DNA of 64,000 nucleotides from an uncultured Acidimicrobiales bacterium (GCA_937922805.1 CALAJV010000016.1:62001-126000), one strand, 5' to 3'; counted from the stretch's first letter, positions 26,783 to 35,365 are shown. Numbers and translations: made by a program. The notes: generated from the sequence alone by a model not told the origin.

Positions 26783-28510
26783 TTAGGCGACGATGACCGG
26801 CACCTCGTGCCATCCGCTCGCGCCGTTTGGAGCTGGTGGAGTCATGTCTGAAGTCTGCGTTTCGCCGTCGCTGTCAGTCGCCCTGACTCGTATGAACTGA
26901 CGACCAGGTTTGGTCGGTGTCCAAGGCAGGTACCACTGCCGCCAGGCATCTTCTCCCAGCGATTCGCCTAGTGTTGCTTCCCGCCACTGGCCCTCGTCGG
27001 TCTGCACTTCAACTTTTTCGATTCCGGTGTTTGGCGCCCAGGCCACACCGCCAATGGCAATCTCTTCTCCCAGAACTAGCTCGGTGCCACGAGATGGGGT
27101 GTCAACTCGCGATTGGGTCTTAACCGGACCAAGCTTTGACCAGCCCCGTGGAATCCAGTAGCCATCGAAGTCTTCGATCGTGGTTAGTTCGATCTCTTTG
27201 ATCCACTTAGTTGCCGAAACGTAGCCATACAGGCCTGAAACGACGAGGCGAGCCGGGAATCCGTGGGCGATCGGAAGGGCCTCGCCGTTCATGCCTACCG
27301 CAACAAGGGCGGTGCGTCCGTCAAATGCTGCTTCGGTTGGGAACCCGCAACTCCAACCGTCGACGGATCGGCTCGCGATTTGAGTTGCTTGTGGCTTCAC
27401 CCCAGCTTCATTGAGGAGATCAGCTAGCGGCACCCCGCGCCAGATAGCGTTGCCGACCAAGTCGCCACCAACTTCATTCGAGACGCAGGACAACGTAACC
27501 GGGGCCGTTGTCTCGGCTCGATCGAGCAGATCTTGGTACGAAAAGGAAATCGGTTCATCGACAAGGCCCGTAATCTCTAGAACCCAGGTGTCGATGTCTA
27601 CGAGCGGCTCTCGAATAGCGGTGTCGATAAGGTAGAAATCATCGTTTGGGACGATCAACGGAGTAATGCCCGGAACCGACGCGACTTCGTCCAAACTCGA
27701 CGAGACTTCGGTCTGAGCTAGTGCCTCGTCAGCTGATGGGTCAAATTCGACGGCCTTTCGGGCCAGCTCAGTACGTGACCGGGAACGGATACTTTGGGCT
27801 CCGGCCGCGGCTGCGGCGGCGACCAAACCGAACGCGGCGCTCCAGCCAAGAAAGGACCGGCGACCTTGCATCCGGCTATGAGCTGTTGGTGAGCCTCCGG
27901 TTCCAGCAGTGGCAGATCCGACCTTCGATCCAGCAAATACCGATTCGGAACTAGAGTTCAGCTGATTGCTCGGGTTTTCCCTCGTGCCCGATTTGTGAAG
28001 AAGAAAATTGAGGGCCAGAACCCCGGCAACAACGGCAAACGAGCAGACGACTAGGCCAGTCAGCCATGTTCCTTGAGCGTCAGTACCAATTGCGATCACG
28101 CCGAGCATCCCGAAGGCAGCTAGACCGGCAGTTCCGAAGTGACGAGATTTACGCGACGCCAGGCCAAGGCCAGCACCGAACGCAAGGGCCAGGATCACCG
28201 TCCCAACGACGAGGGCGACTTTGTCGGAAAGCCCGAAAACAGATTTACCGAACTCAACGAACCAGCTCGGGGCGTTGTCGACAACTCGATTAGCGACCGC
28301 GGTTACGGGCCCGGGCTTGGGCGACGTAAACGCTCCAGCGAACTCGCCAGCGGCCAGCGCCGCTCCGGCAGCAATGATGCCACTGATAGCTGCGCTAGAG
28401 CGACTCGACCGCACGGTCGTTTCGGCCTCCATGTCACTGCCGAAAGAACGAGCTTTGGCATCACTAGTACTTGCGTCTTCGGCGTTCACCGCTACCTTTT
28501 CGTTGGCCAT
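26783..28510 (-). CDS. Membrane molybdopterin-dependent oxidoreductase (sulfite oxidase/YedY family)
   Basis: A 575-residue protein with two parts. Residues about 40-172 hold four hydrophobic helices. After a linker, GRRSFLGWSAAFGLVAAAAAAGA (from about 216) looks like a twin-arginine signal-anchor. From about 280 the sulfite-oxidase-type molybdopterin domain follows: VTLSCVSNEVGGDLVGNAIWRGVPL, where Cys342 is the expected molybdenum ligand, then GFPARLVVSGLYGY and WIKEIEL. The last part, from about 480, is the Mo-co dimerisation beta domain. The catalytic domain is probably extracytoplasmic. The substrate is unknown. It needs the molybdenum cofactor, to which MoaC contributes. It converges on the M23 gene with a 3-bp gap and is divergent from the thioredoxin-like gene. 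Confidence 0.9.
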   Translation of the reverse strand: MANEKVAVNAEDASTSDAKARSFGSDMEAETTVRSSRSSAAISGIIAAGAALAAGEFAGAFTSPKPGPVTAVANRVVDNAPSWFVEFGKSVFGLSDKVALVVGTVILALAFGAGLGLASRKSRHFGTAGLAAFGMLGVIAIGTDAQGTWLTGLVVCSFAVVAGVLALNFLLHKSGTRENPSNQLNSSSESVFAGSKVGSATAGTGGSPTAHSRMQGRRSFLGWSAAFGLVAAAAAAGAQSIRSRSRTELARKAVEFDPSADEALAQTEVSSSLDEVASVPGITPLIVPNDDFYLIDTAIREPLVDIDTWVLEITGLVDEPISFSYQDLLDRAETTAPVTLSCVSNEVGGDLVGNAIWRGVPLADLLNEAGVKPQATQIASRSVDGWSCGFPTEAAFDGRTALVAVGMNGEALPIAHGFPARLVVSGLYGYVSATKWIKEIELTTIEDFDGYWIPRGWSKLGPVKTQSRVDTPSRGTELVLGEEIAIGGVAWAPNTGIEKVEVQTDEGQWREATLGESLGEDAWRQWYLPWTPTKPGRQFIRVRATDSDGETQTSDMTPPAPNGASGWHEVPVIVA

Positions 28511-28713
28511 ACAAACCCAGTTAACTTGATTGTGGTCTGGGGTATTGCATCATGGTCCGACGTTCACACGAATTTCAGAAGTTCGAGCCTCAATGAGCCC
28601 CGCAAGCGGCTATTTTGGTCTTCGACGAGCCGTGGTCTCCGGATTTGGCGGAATTGGCTAACAAATCTCGGTATGAGGGACTAATCCGGGTTGGAAGAAG
28701 GTTAAAGCGATAT

Positions 28714-29388
28714 ATGAGTAAATTTGTGTCCAAACTAGAGCGGCCGGATCGGCGAGATTCGAGATGGTCTTCACCCCGAATCGGACTTGCTCTTTTCGTG
28801 TTCCTAGCATTCGCAGTTGCTAGCTGTGGTTCAGATGCAGAAGTCGATTCGGCTAGCGGTTCTAGCTCCGACGTTGCTACCGAAAGTAGCGATGCTGATG
28901 CGACCGCTAATGGCGAAGATTCGCCCGAAGAGTCTGCAGTTGCAGAGTCGGAATCAGCTGAGGTTGCTGCCGGGGCGCTCGGGAACTTCCCGGCGCTGAA
29001 CGTAGCCAATGTCAGCAATGGCGACACAGTTAATTTGCAACAAGAACTTTCAGGTGGCGACTCGCCGATACTGCTCTGGTTCTACGCTCCCCATTGACCT
29101 GCTTGTAACGCCGAAGCACCGGTGGTTGAGCAGTTAGCTCAACAATATGGAACGAAATTACGAGTAGTTGGTATGGGAACACAAGATTCATTCAGCCAGG
29201 CCGAAGATTTCCTTGAGCGTGGCAATGTAAGTACACCGCTCATGACCTGGGATGAATCCTTCGACACTTGGGAACACTACGAAGTTCGAGGGCAACCAGT
29301 CACAATTCTGCTCGGCCCCGACGGCGATCAACTCGGGCGTTGGAACGGCATCACCCGCGAAATGCTTGACCTGGTTGATCAATTCTGA
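28714..29388 (+). CDS. Thioredoxin-like lipoprotein with in-frame TGA in the CxxC motif (candidate selenoprotein)
   Basis: Read through one in-frame TGA (29095-29097), this gene encodes 224 residues. The N-terminal signal ends in VASC with lipidation Cys38. An acidic Ser/Asp/Glu linker runs to about residue 100, then a TlpA/redoxin-type domain follows. The catalytic motif reads WFYAPH-[TGA]-PAC, so the TGA is codon 128, exactly where relatives have the first Cys of CxxC; Cys131 is present. Downstream, the frame continues through VVEQLAQQYG, VGMGTQDSF and RGQPVTILL with the usual cis-Pro. A SECIS-like hairpin follows the TGA. The gene ends in its own TGA at 29386-29388. I infer selenocysteine; a nonsense mutation or sequencing error is the alternative. 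The ATG at 28714 follows GGAAGAAGG at 28692-28700. Confidence 0.75.
29095..29133 (+). promoter_or_regulatory. SECIS-like hairpin immediately after the in-frame TGA
   Basis: After TGA-C, CTGCT (29099-29103) pairs with AGCAG (29129-29133). Above an internal loop, AACGCC (29107-29112) pairs with GGT-GTT (29121-29127) around one bulged G and one G-U pair. The apical loop is GAAGCACC (29113-29120) and opens with G. The loop begins 15 nt after the TGA, close to the spacing known for bacterial SECIS elements. The structure was drawn by hand, with no energy calculation. Confidence 0.5.
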
Positions 29389-29601
29389 CTCGGAATCACA
29401 CCACTACCGTTCACCGGACCACGGTCGCCTTTGAGCGTTCGGGTTCTGGTCTGCGAATCGCCTAGGAGTTGCGGCCCGATCTGTCTACTGATAGTTCGGG
29501 CCGCTGCCTTTATTGAGTCATCGACGGGCACTTTCGCATCGTTTTCAAGTGGAGTAATGTCGGGCTCGTGGGAACGAGCTGGAAAAACGTGAGGTGCAAT
29601 G

Positions 29602-29823
29602 ATGTCTGATCAGGATGCGGGACAATTGAAAGTCGTCGTTGACTTTGACCTGTGCGAAAGCAACGCCGTCTGCATGGCGGTTGCCCCCGAAGTATTTGAA
29701 GTTCGGGACGACGATTTCCTTTATGTCCTGAACGAAACACCCGGTCCAGAGTTGGTTGAAAAAGTCCGGGAATCAGCTGAACGGTGTCCGAAACAAGCGA
29801 TCACCCTTGAAGCCAGCCCTTGA
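29602..29823 (+). CDS. Small [3Fe-4S] or [4Fe-4S] ferredoxin, P450-partner type
   Basis: A 73-residue electron carrier. The cluster motif is C18-E-S-N-A-V-C24, then C62-P, that is CxxNxxC...CP. The position where [4Fe-4S] ferredoxins have a second Cys is Asn, as in the [3Fe-4S] ferredoxins that feed actinobacterial cytochromes P450. The first of the two adjacent ATGs (29599) is only two bases from GAGGTG (29591-29596); the second (29602) has a five-base spacing and is preferred. A ferredoxin reductase gene follows 73 bp downstream, so the pair likely forms an electron-transfer chain. No P450 gene is in the window. Confidence 0.9.
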   Translation: MSDQDAGQLKVVVDFDLCESNAVCMAVAPEVFEVRDDDFLYVLNETPGPELVEKVRESAERCPKQAITLEASP

Positions 29824-29896
29824 ACAATCAGCCTACGGCCAAGTCCTGGCAGAAATGAGTCGTCTGGCGTCTGAGTCGCCCGGCTAGGGGGCAAGC

Positions 29897-31171
29897 ATGA
29901 CGAGGATCGCAATTGTTGGTGCATCGTTGGCCGGCGCTCACGCAGCTCGGGCCATTAGAGCTGCCGGTTTCGATGATGAAGTCCTCGTAGTGGGCGACGA
30001 AAACCATCTGCCCTATGACCGGCCTCCGCTGTCGAAGCAGTTCCTCACCACCAACGCTGACGATGGGCACGAGTATGAGAAGCTCAAACTACGGGTAACA
30101 AAAGAGCCGGGGGCGCTAGATCTTCGGTGGCGGATCGGGGCTAAGGCATCGCAACTAGATTTGGACGAACGTGCTCTGGTACTAGCGACCGGCGAACGAA
30201 TCGACTTTGATGGTTTGGTTGTTGCCACCGGATCCAGAGCCCGTTTGTTGCCGCATCTTCTAGTGCCTGTTGAGGTAGCAGGTCGAGTTTGTTCGCTCCG
30301 AACGATCGACGATGCAGTCCGAATCAAGCAACTGCTACCGTCGGACCCCGGCCGACTCGTAATCTGTGGAGCTGGATTTATCGGTCTTGAAGTGGCATCA
30401 AGCGCCCGAGAACTCGGCCACGATGTGAGCGTTGTCGACGTGGCTGCTACACCATTGAGCCGGGTTATGAATCGTGAAGCAGCGATGGCGGTAGCCGACC
30501 TTCATAGAGGCCACGGGGTAGATCTTCGACTAGGGGTCGGCCTATCTACTGTGGCAACTGATGGCAAGGGTTCACGAGTAGCTACTGTGGCAACTGATGG
30601 CAAGGGTTCACGAGTAGCTGTCGGATTGTCTGATGGATCAGAACTGACCGCCGACCTCGTTGTTATTGGTGTTGGCGCAAGCCCCGACGTTGATTGGCTG
30701 GAAGGAAACGGCTTTGATTTGTCCAACGGTCTGAAGGTCGATCCGACATGTGCCGCCGCGCCAACCGTGGTTGCCGCTGGTGATGTAGCCCGATGGCCAA
30801 ACGAACTCTACGACGGCCAGTACATGAGAATCGAGCAGTGGGATAACGCAGTTGAAATGGGAGCGTTCGCCGGGACTCGCTTGGTAGCAGCGTTGAACGG
30901 CGAGTCTGGTTATGCCTCGTTCGCCCCAGTCCCATGGTTTTGGAGCGATCAGTTCGGTCAGAAAATCCAGCTCGCTGGCTTGGTCACGCCCGACTCACAG
31001 ATAGTAATTGGGAAATACGGCGACGATCGTGTGGTTGAACTATTTTCGAATCAACGAGGAGTCTTGGTCGGCGCGTTGGCTTGGAATCGGCCTCGTCACG
31101 CCATCCTTGCCCGTCAGCTGATTGCTGATCGGGCCAGTCTTGATGATGCAGTCGAAAAGCTCGCCGGATAA
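29897..31171 (+). CDS. FAD-dependent NAD(P)H:ferredoxin reductase
   Basis: A 424-residue flavoprotein of the rubredoxin/ferredoxin-reductase family seen with P450 and dioxygenase systems. FAD motif IVGASLAGAHAARAIRAAGF at the N-terminus, then DRPPLSKQFL. The NAD(P) motif is VICGAGFIGLEVASSARELG near the middle, and VVAAGDVARWPN is the second FAD contact. The C-terminal domain has WFWSDQFGQKIQLAG. It would pass electrons from NAD(P)H to the ferredoxin encoded just upstream. One oddity: residues about 217-240 contain a perfect 12-residue duplication (TVATDGKGSRVA twice), from a 36-bp tandem repeat in the nucleotide-binding half. Confidence 0.93.
   Translation: MTRIAIVGASLAGAHAARAIRAAGFDDEVLVVGDENHLPYDRPPLSKQFLTTNADDGHEYEKLKLRVTKEPGALDLRWRIGAKASQLDLDERALVLATGERIDFDGLVVATGSRARLLPHLLVPVEVAGRVCSLRTIDDAVRIKQLLPSDPGRLVICGAGFIGLEVASSARELGHDVSVVDVAATPLSRVMNREAAMAVADLHRGHGVDLRLGVGLSTVATDGKGSRVATVATDGKGSRVAVGLSDGSELTADLVVIGVGASPDVDWLEGNGFDLSNGLKVDPTCAAAPTVVAAGDVARWPNELYDGQYMRIEQWDNAVEMGAFAGTRLVAALNGESGYASFAPVPWFWSDQFGQKIQLAGLVTPDSQIVIGKYGDDRVVELFSNQRGVLVGALAWNRPRHAILARQLIADRASLDDAVEKLAG
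30546..30617 (+). repeat. Perfect 36-bp tandem duplication inside the ferredoxin reductase gene
   Basis: Two identical 36-bp units (30546-30581 and 30582-30617) lie head to tail and keep the frame, adding twelve residues. There are no differences between copies, so the duplication looks recent. It lies in a surface-exposed beta-hairpin region of the NAD(P) domain by family comparison, which may explain why it is tolerated. Confidence 0.95.
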
Positions 31172-31222
31172 ATATTGACATGATGACAGTCGCCGCTAGG
31201 AGTACCCAGGTCACCGAATTCG

Positions 31223-31801
31223 GTGATGCTTGCGTCGATGACTGATACTGAGTTGGTAGAAATAGTTGATAGCGCCGGTCAGGTGCAACGGGTTGTCGCT
31301 CGCTCTCAGATGAGGGTCGAGAACTTGCGTCACCGATGCGTCTACGTCGCAGTGTTGAGCCAAGCGAACTCACCAAAGAAAAACGCTTCGAGGGCGATGA
31401 GTGCTGAGAGTCGATTGATTGTTCACCAAAGGTCGGCGTCGAAAGATCTATGGCCAAGTTATTGGGACCTTGCGTTTGGCGGAGTGTGTTCAGTCGGGGA
31501 GAGTTGGCAGCGTTCGGCTCTGCGGGAGCTTCGGGAAGAGACAGGCTTGCACAATGTCGAACTGATTGAGCTGGGTTCGGTGCAGTACGCCGATGCCCAT
31601 ACCGATGTGGTCGGACAGGCCTACGTTGCTATCTGCAGCCAAAAACAGCTTGAGGGCCAGCTAGTCAACGTTGATGGCGAAGTCGTGGCGTTCGCCTCAC
31701 TGCGCCTCGGAGATTTGCCAACGTGGCTTTCGCAGACAAACGTTTGTCCCGATAGTGCCGCCGTGGTTGCTCCAGCGTTGGTCGCTCTTATGAACAACTG
31801 A
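31223..31801 (+). CDS. NUDIX hydrolase
   Basis: A 192-residue NUDIX family pyrophosphohydrolase. The box is GGVCSVGESWQRSALRELREETGL, fitting GX5EX7REXXEEXG, whose glutamates bind the metal. The upstream part carries a LIVHQRSASKDLWPSYWDLAF segment as in isopentenyl-diphosphate-isomerase-like and CoA/dNTP NUDIX proteins, so the substrate is open. The start is uncertain: GTG at 31223, ATG at 31226 or ATG at 31238 all fit, and none has a strong ribosome-binding site. It is 52 bp after the reductase gene and 66 bp before the response regulator, both on the same strand. Confidence 0.9.
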   Translation: MMLASMTDTELVEIVDSAGQVQRVVARSQMRVENLRHRCVYVAVLSQANSPKKNASRAMSAESRLIVHQRSASKDLWPSYWDLAFGGVCSVGESWQRSALRELREETGLHNVELIELGSVQYADAHTDVVGQAYVAICSQKQLEGQLVNVDGEVVAFASLRLGDLPTWLSQTNVCPDSAAVVAPALVALMNN

Positions 31802-31867
31802 TTAACCAAGCTGTTCCTAGGCCGACACTCCGGCCCGAGACGCCGAGCTCCGGTACCATAGGTAGAC

Positions 31868-32557
31868 ATGGACGACCCGACAATCGATGTCTTGCTGGTT
31901 GATGACGAACCGACCGTACGTGAAATCGTTGCCACTTACCTGGAGCGGGACGGCTTTCAAGTCCGATCTGCTTCTGACGGTGAGCAAGCTCTTCAGTCGA
32001 TCGCAACGAAGTGTCCGGACGCCATAGTTCTTGATCTCATGCTGCCAAAGATAAGTGGGTTGGAGATTATTGATCAACTTCGTCGGGATCAGAACATGGT
32101 GCCGATTATTGTTCTCAGTGCAAAAGGGCAGGAACACGAGCGAGTGGCCGGTCTTGAGCTTGGCGCCGACGACTATCTACCGAAACCTGCGTCACCCCGA
32201 GAGGTAGCAGCACGAGTTCGAGCCGTCCTAAGGCGAACCCGACCAACGGGACCAGAATCGATAACGTTCGGCCAATTTGTCCTCAACCGAGTGGCGCGAA
32301 CATTGCATCGAGACGGCCAACCACTTGAGCTCCGTCCCAAAGAGTTCGACCTTCTGGTTGAGCTGGCATCTCGACCGGGCGAGGTGATGACGCGAGCCGA
32401 CTTGTTGCGAGAAGTGTGGGGTTCCAGCCCCGATTGGCAAGACCCGGGTACGGTAACAGTCCATATTCGGCGAATTCGACAAATCATCGAGCAGGAAGCG
32501 GCCAACCCTGCTCATGTGCTGACCGTATATGGCGTCGGCTATAGATTCGAGTGTTGA
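31868..32557 (+). CDS. OmpR/PhoB-family response regulator
   Basis: A 229-residue two-component regulator. The receiver domain (about 1-120) has the acidic pair in LLVDDEP, phosphoacceptor Asp56 in IVLDLMLPKISG, a switch Ser in VLSAKG and the conserved Lys in YLPKPAS. The C-terminal winged helix (about 135-229) has ELRPKEFDLLVELASRPGEV, REVWG and VTVHIRRIRQII, ending VYGVGYRFE. It probably binds direct repeats as a phosphorylated dimer. The partner histidine kinase overlaps its 3' end by 29 bp. Target genes cannot be told from the window. Confidence 0.95.
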   Translation: MDDPTIDVLLVDDEPTVREIVATYLERDGFQVRSASDGEQALQSIATKCPDAIVLDLMLPKISGLEIIDQLRRDQNMVPIIVLSAKGQEHERVAGLELGADDYLPKPASPREVAARVRAVLRRTRPTGPESITFGQFVLNRVARTLHRDGQPLELRPKEFDLLVELASRPGEVMTRADLLREVWGSSPDWQDPGTVTVHIRRIRQIIEQEAANPAHVLTVYGVGYRFEC

Positions 32558-33827
32558 GTTGATGGGTGCCTTCGTGCAAGAGGTTTCCAACGCTGCGTTT
32601 GGGTTCGCCAACGCTCGCCTTGCACCTTCCTATGCTGCTGCTCAGGTAGATCCAGCTGATGGCCAAAAAGCAGCAATGGATGTGATGGACGATGGGCCGT
32701 CGCTGATTTTGTTTCTCGGCGCTGTTGTAATCATGGCGTTGGTCGCAGTGGTGGCACTGCCACCCCTTTTCGACCGGCTTACGCTAAATCGAGCTATTGC
32801 TGGTTTGGCACTCGTTGGCCCAGCTATGGGCTTAGCTGGAACCATCATAGGCACCGGAGCTATGACGTTGTCCGGGCATGACTTCTGGTATTCACTAATT
32901 GTGGCCGCCGCTGCGGGCCTGGCCTCGATCATCGTCGGCTTACGACTTGCCCGGCCGGTGGCCCGAGATTTGTCGGTAATTGCCGACACAGTTGAAGCGG
33001 TAGCCGCAGGCGACCGGGTAATCCGTACAAACGTTGAACGGTCGGATGAAATTGGAAGCTTAGCCATTGCGGTTGATGGCTTAAGCGCCTCGCTTGATCG
33101 GTCGGAGAAGGTCCAACGAGCGGCTGAGAATGAACGCAACGCCGTTGTAAGCGCTCTAAGTCATGACTTGAGAACGCCTCTAGCTTCCTTGCTAGTTTCG
33201 GTCGACGCCGTGCAAGATGGTATCGGTGATGCCGCATCTCACCTAAGGGCAATGCGAGGCAACGTCATTGCGCTAGAGCGCCTTGTCTCTGATTTGTTCT
33301 TGTTGGCAAAAGCGGACTCGGGTCGGTTACAGATGACGTCGGAACCGCTTGACCTATCAGAGCTTTTTGATGAGGCGCTTGACGCAGTCCGCCCGGTCGC
33401 TGAGAAGAAAGGGGTGCACCTGGTCGCCTCTTCCAACGTGGCTATCGCCGTTGTCGGCGATCATACCGCCTTGGGGCGGGTCCTTAGAAACCTGTTGGAT
33501 AATGCAATCCGGTACTCGCCAAATGGTGGCCGAGTCGGTATCCAGCATAGGTTAGAAGCATCGTCGGTTCGGTTTGCTGTTGTCGACGAAGGGGAAGGCT
33601 TTGAAGCCGACTTTATTCCACGAGCGCTCGATCGTTTCAGCCAAGCGGACAAGGCTAGAAGCGGCAACGAAACCGCTGGGCTCGGGCTTGCGCTGGTTAG
33701 CGCAATGGTGAAAGCTCACGGTGGCGAGGTATCGATACGGCCTGGCCCAGGCGGTTGGGTAGAGGTTCGCTTACCGCTTGATTTGCGCAACGTTGGAGCT
33801 TCCGCTTCGTCGCTCGCCGGGTCGTAG
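32529..33827 (+). CDS. Membrane histidine kinase with HAMP domain
   Basis: A 432-residue sensor kinase, partner of the preceding regulator. Hydrophobic helices lie at about residues 57-78, 88-112 and 119-140, with almost no extracytoplasmic loop, suggesting sensing within or at the membrane. A HAMP-like region follows, then the H box SALSHDLRTPLASL (His212), the N box NLLDNAIRYSPNGG, DEGEGFE (G1) and GLGLAL (G2), so all catalytic parts are present. The ATG at 32529 lies inside the regulator gene; ATG at 32562, just after that gene's stop, is an equally likely start and would remove eleven residues. Confidence 0.92.
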   Translation: MASAIDSSVELMGAFVQEVSNAAFGFANARLAPSYAAAQVDPADGQKAAMDVMDDGPSLILFLGAVVIMALVAVVALPPLFDRLTLNRAIAGLALVGPAMGLAGTIIGTGAMTLSGHDFWYSLIVAAAAGLASIIVGLRLARPVARDLSVIADTVEAVAAGDRVIRTNVERSDEIGSLAIAVDGLSASLDRSEKVQRAAENERNAVVSALSHDLRTPLASLLVSVDAVQDGIGDAASHLRAMRGNVIALERLVSDLFLLAKADSGRLQMTSEPLDLSELFDEALDAVRPVAEKKGVHLVASSNVAIAVVGDHTALGRVLRNLLDNAIRYSPNGGRVGIQHRLEASSVRFAVVDEGEGFEADFIPRALDRFSQADKARSGNETAGLGLALVSAMVKAHGGEVSIRPGPGGWVEVRLPLDLRNVGASASSLAGS

Positions 33828-33924
33828 AAGAATTTTTGGCCATTTCCACCTGTAGTTGACAACCAACAACTATTGTCAGGAAATCGGCGGATCAAGTGGC
33901 TAACTAGGAAACGGCTTAAGATCC

Positions 33925-34521
33925 ATGGCGATTCAAACTGACCCGCGTTCAACCAACTTCGGTATCGACGAAGGCAACCGAGAAGAGGTTGTCTATGCCA
34001 GGCACCAATGGTTTGGCTTTGCTCTGTTTGGGGCACTGTCGTGTATCGCGGCGGTGGTGTACCTCAAATGGGACCCATCGACGACATCGAGTCGGTGGCT
34101 TTGGGTTGTATGTGGCCCGCTGCTGGGCATTGTTGCTATCGCCCGTTCCCAATCTTTGTTCGGTGATGATGGCGTAGATCGCGATCCGGCACCGTATGTC
34201 GGGATATTTGTCGGAACCACCATCGGGTCACTCGTTGTGGCCATGCTTTCCTACGAGGGTTGGGTGCTGCCCAGCGTCTTCTTCGTTATTGCCTTATTCA
34301 TGTCGTTCATGGCTTGGTTGGAGCAGAGTGGGATTGGCATGAGCGCGGCAGTCGCAGTGGCATCGGTGTCGGTCGCTACTGCTATCGCCGATCTTGGCGA
34401 CTCGGTGGTCATGATTTCATTTACGGTCGGAATCATGCTTCTAACCGGAGCGCTAGCACTTGTGTTGTCTAGCAAACCAACGAAGCCGCCAGTTGTTCGT
34501 CGACCGGGCGGAACGTCTTAA
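33925..34521 (+). CDS. Polytopic membrane protein of unknown function
   Basis: A 198-residue integral membrane protein with about six hydrophobic helices, roughly residues 30-48, 58-75, 90-110, 113-132, 135-155 and 158-180, and a short basic, proline-containing tail (SSKPTKPPVVRRPGG). The first 28 residues are hydrophilic. No motif identifies a family. It follows the two-component genes by about 97 bp on the same strand and converges with yqeY. Confidence 0.75.
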   Translation: MAIQTDPRSTNFGIDEGNREEVVYARHQWFGFALFGALSCIAAVVYLKWDPSTTSSRWLWVVCGPLLGIVAIARSQSLFGDDGVDRDPAPYVGIFVGTTIGSLVVAMLSYEGWVLPSVFFVIALFMSFMAWLEQSGIGMSAAVAVASVSVATAIADLGDSVVMISFTVGIMLLTGALALVLSSKPTKPPVVRRPGGTS

Positions 34522-34540
34522 TCGCCGCTTGAAGAGCTGG

Positions 34541-34987
34541 CTACTGCAGTTTAGATTTGACCAGCTGAGCCACTGCTTTACCATCAGCTCGACCATCTAC
34601 CGCAGCGTTGATTGCTTTCATGGCCGTACCCATATCGGCCTTTGAGCTCCAGCCTCCGTCGGCTAGTGCGCTGTTTACCAGTTCCTCTAGCTCTTGGTCA
34701 GATAACCGGGCCGGAAGGTACTCACTTAACACATCCATTTCTTCTCGTTCCGCAGCCGCCCGATCGGTGGCGCCACCGCTCTCAAAGGCTTCAGCTGCCT
34801 CCAATCGCTGCTTAACCTGGGTAGAGATTATTCCTTTGACTTGATCATCGGTCAGCTCGATCGAGGTAGGTCCGGCAGCTTGAGCTTGTTGAGTAGCGGC
34901 GATAACCGCTCGCAGCGATCTAAGGCGAACCTCGTCTCTCGCCTTCATCGCCGCTGTCATATCGTGTCGGATGGTCTCGAGAAGCAT
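34541..34987 (-). CDS. yqeY: GatB/YqeY domain protein
   Basis: A 148-residue YqeY family protein, similar to the C-terminal tail domain of the GatB subunit of aminoacyl-tRNA amidotransferase. Motifs: MTAAMKARDEVRLRSLRAVIAA at the start, EREEMDVLSEYLPARLSDQELEELV in the middle, and DMGTAMKAINAAVDGRADGKAVAQLVK at the end. The length is typical. Proteins of this family are thought to interact with tRNA or with tRNA-dependent amidation, but their exact role is not settled. An inverted repeat TCTAGA-TGT-TCTAGA lies at 35011-35025, about 24 bp before the start. Confidence 0.93.
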   Translation of the reverse strand: MLLETIRHDMTAAMKARDEVRLRSLRAVIAATQQAQAAGPTSIELTDDQVKGIISTQVKQRLEAAEAFESGGATDRAAAEREEMDVLSEYLPARLSDQELEELVNSALADGGWSSKADMGTAMKAINAAVDGRADGKAVAQLVKSKLQ

Positions 34988-35365
34988 AGTTAGCGCCTTT
35001 TGTCTTCTGATCTAGATGTTCTAGACCAAGGTTTCGATTTTACGGCTTCGGGTTGCCGATTGCAGGCTTGTCGGGCTGGCTAGATGCGCAATTTGCTTAA
35101 GGATGCGGCTTTGATCTGGAGTTTAGGTACTAGATGTTGCTTTATAGTTGCTAAGTCGTTGCTGTGTTCGACCCGTTTGTTCCTGGTTAGCAGTTGGGCG
35201 GCGTCCTGCACTACCGTTAACTAGCAACAAAGCCGGGTCTTGTACTCTGCTTCTTTGAGGTGCGGCCTCCGACTCAACTGCGGGCGGGCCGGAGGCCAAG
35301 CACCTAGCCTAATTGGGGTCCCTTGGAGTAGTTCTTGCCAGCAGTTGCAGAGCGGGCTGGCGGTG
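34988..35365. other. 378-bp intergenic region with two inverted repeats, no gene seen
   Basis: Between yqeY and the M50-like gene, both on the minus strand. TCTAGA-TGT-TCTAGA (35011-35025) is a perfect short palindrome near the yqeY start and could be an operator. A long stem lies at 35258-35304 and is listed separately. Small open frames here lack ribosome-binding sites and homology I can recognise. Confidence 0.55.
35258..35305 (-). terminator. Long stem-loop downstream of the M50-like gene
   Basis: AGGTGCGGCCTCCG (35258-35271) can pair with CGGAGGCC-AA-GCACCT (35290-35305) as a 14-bp stem with a 2-nt bulge and an 18-nt loop. It lies about 60 bp beyond the stop of the minus-strand protease gene, where a terminator is expected. 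No run of T follows on that strand, so it may act as an RNA-stabilising or intrinsic U-less terminator, or be a structured RNA. Confidence 0.45.

Noticed and set aside
28615..29097. A 160-residue protein ending at the TGA, plus a separate 88-residue protein at 29122-29388, as two genes
   Set aside because: Both are in the same frame and together give one thioredoxin-like domain; the second piece has no ribosome-binding site or start of its own.
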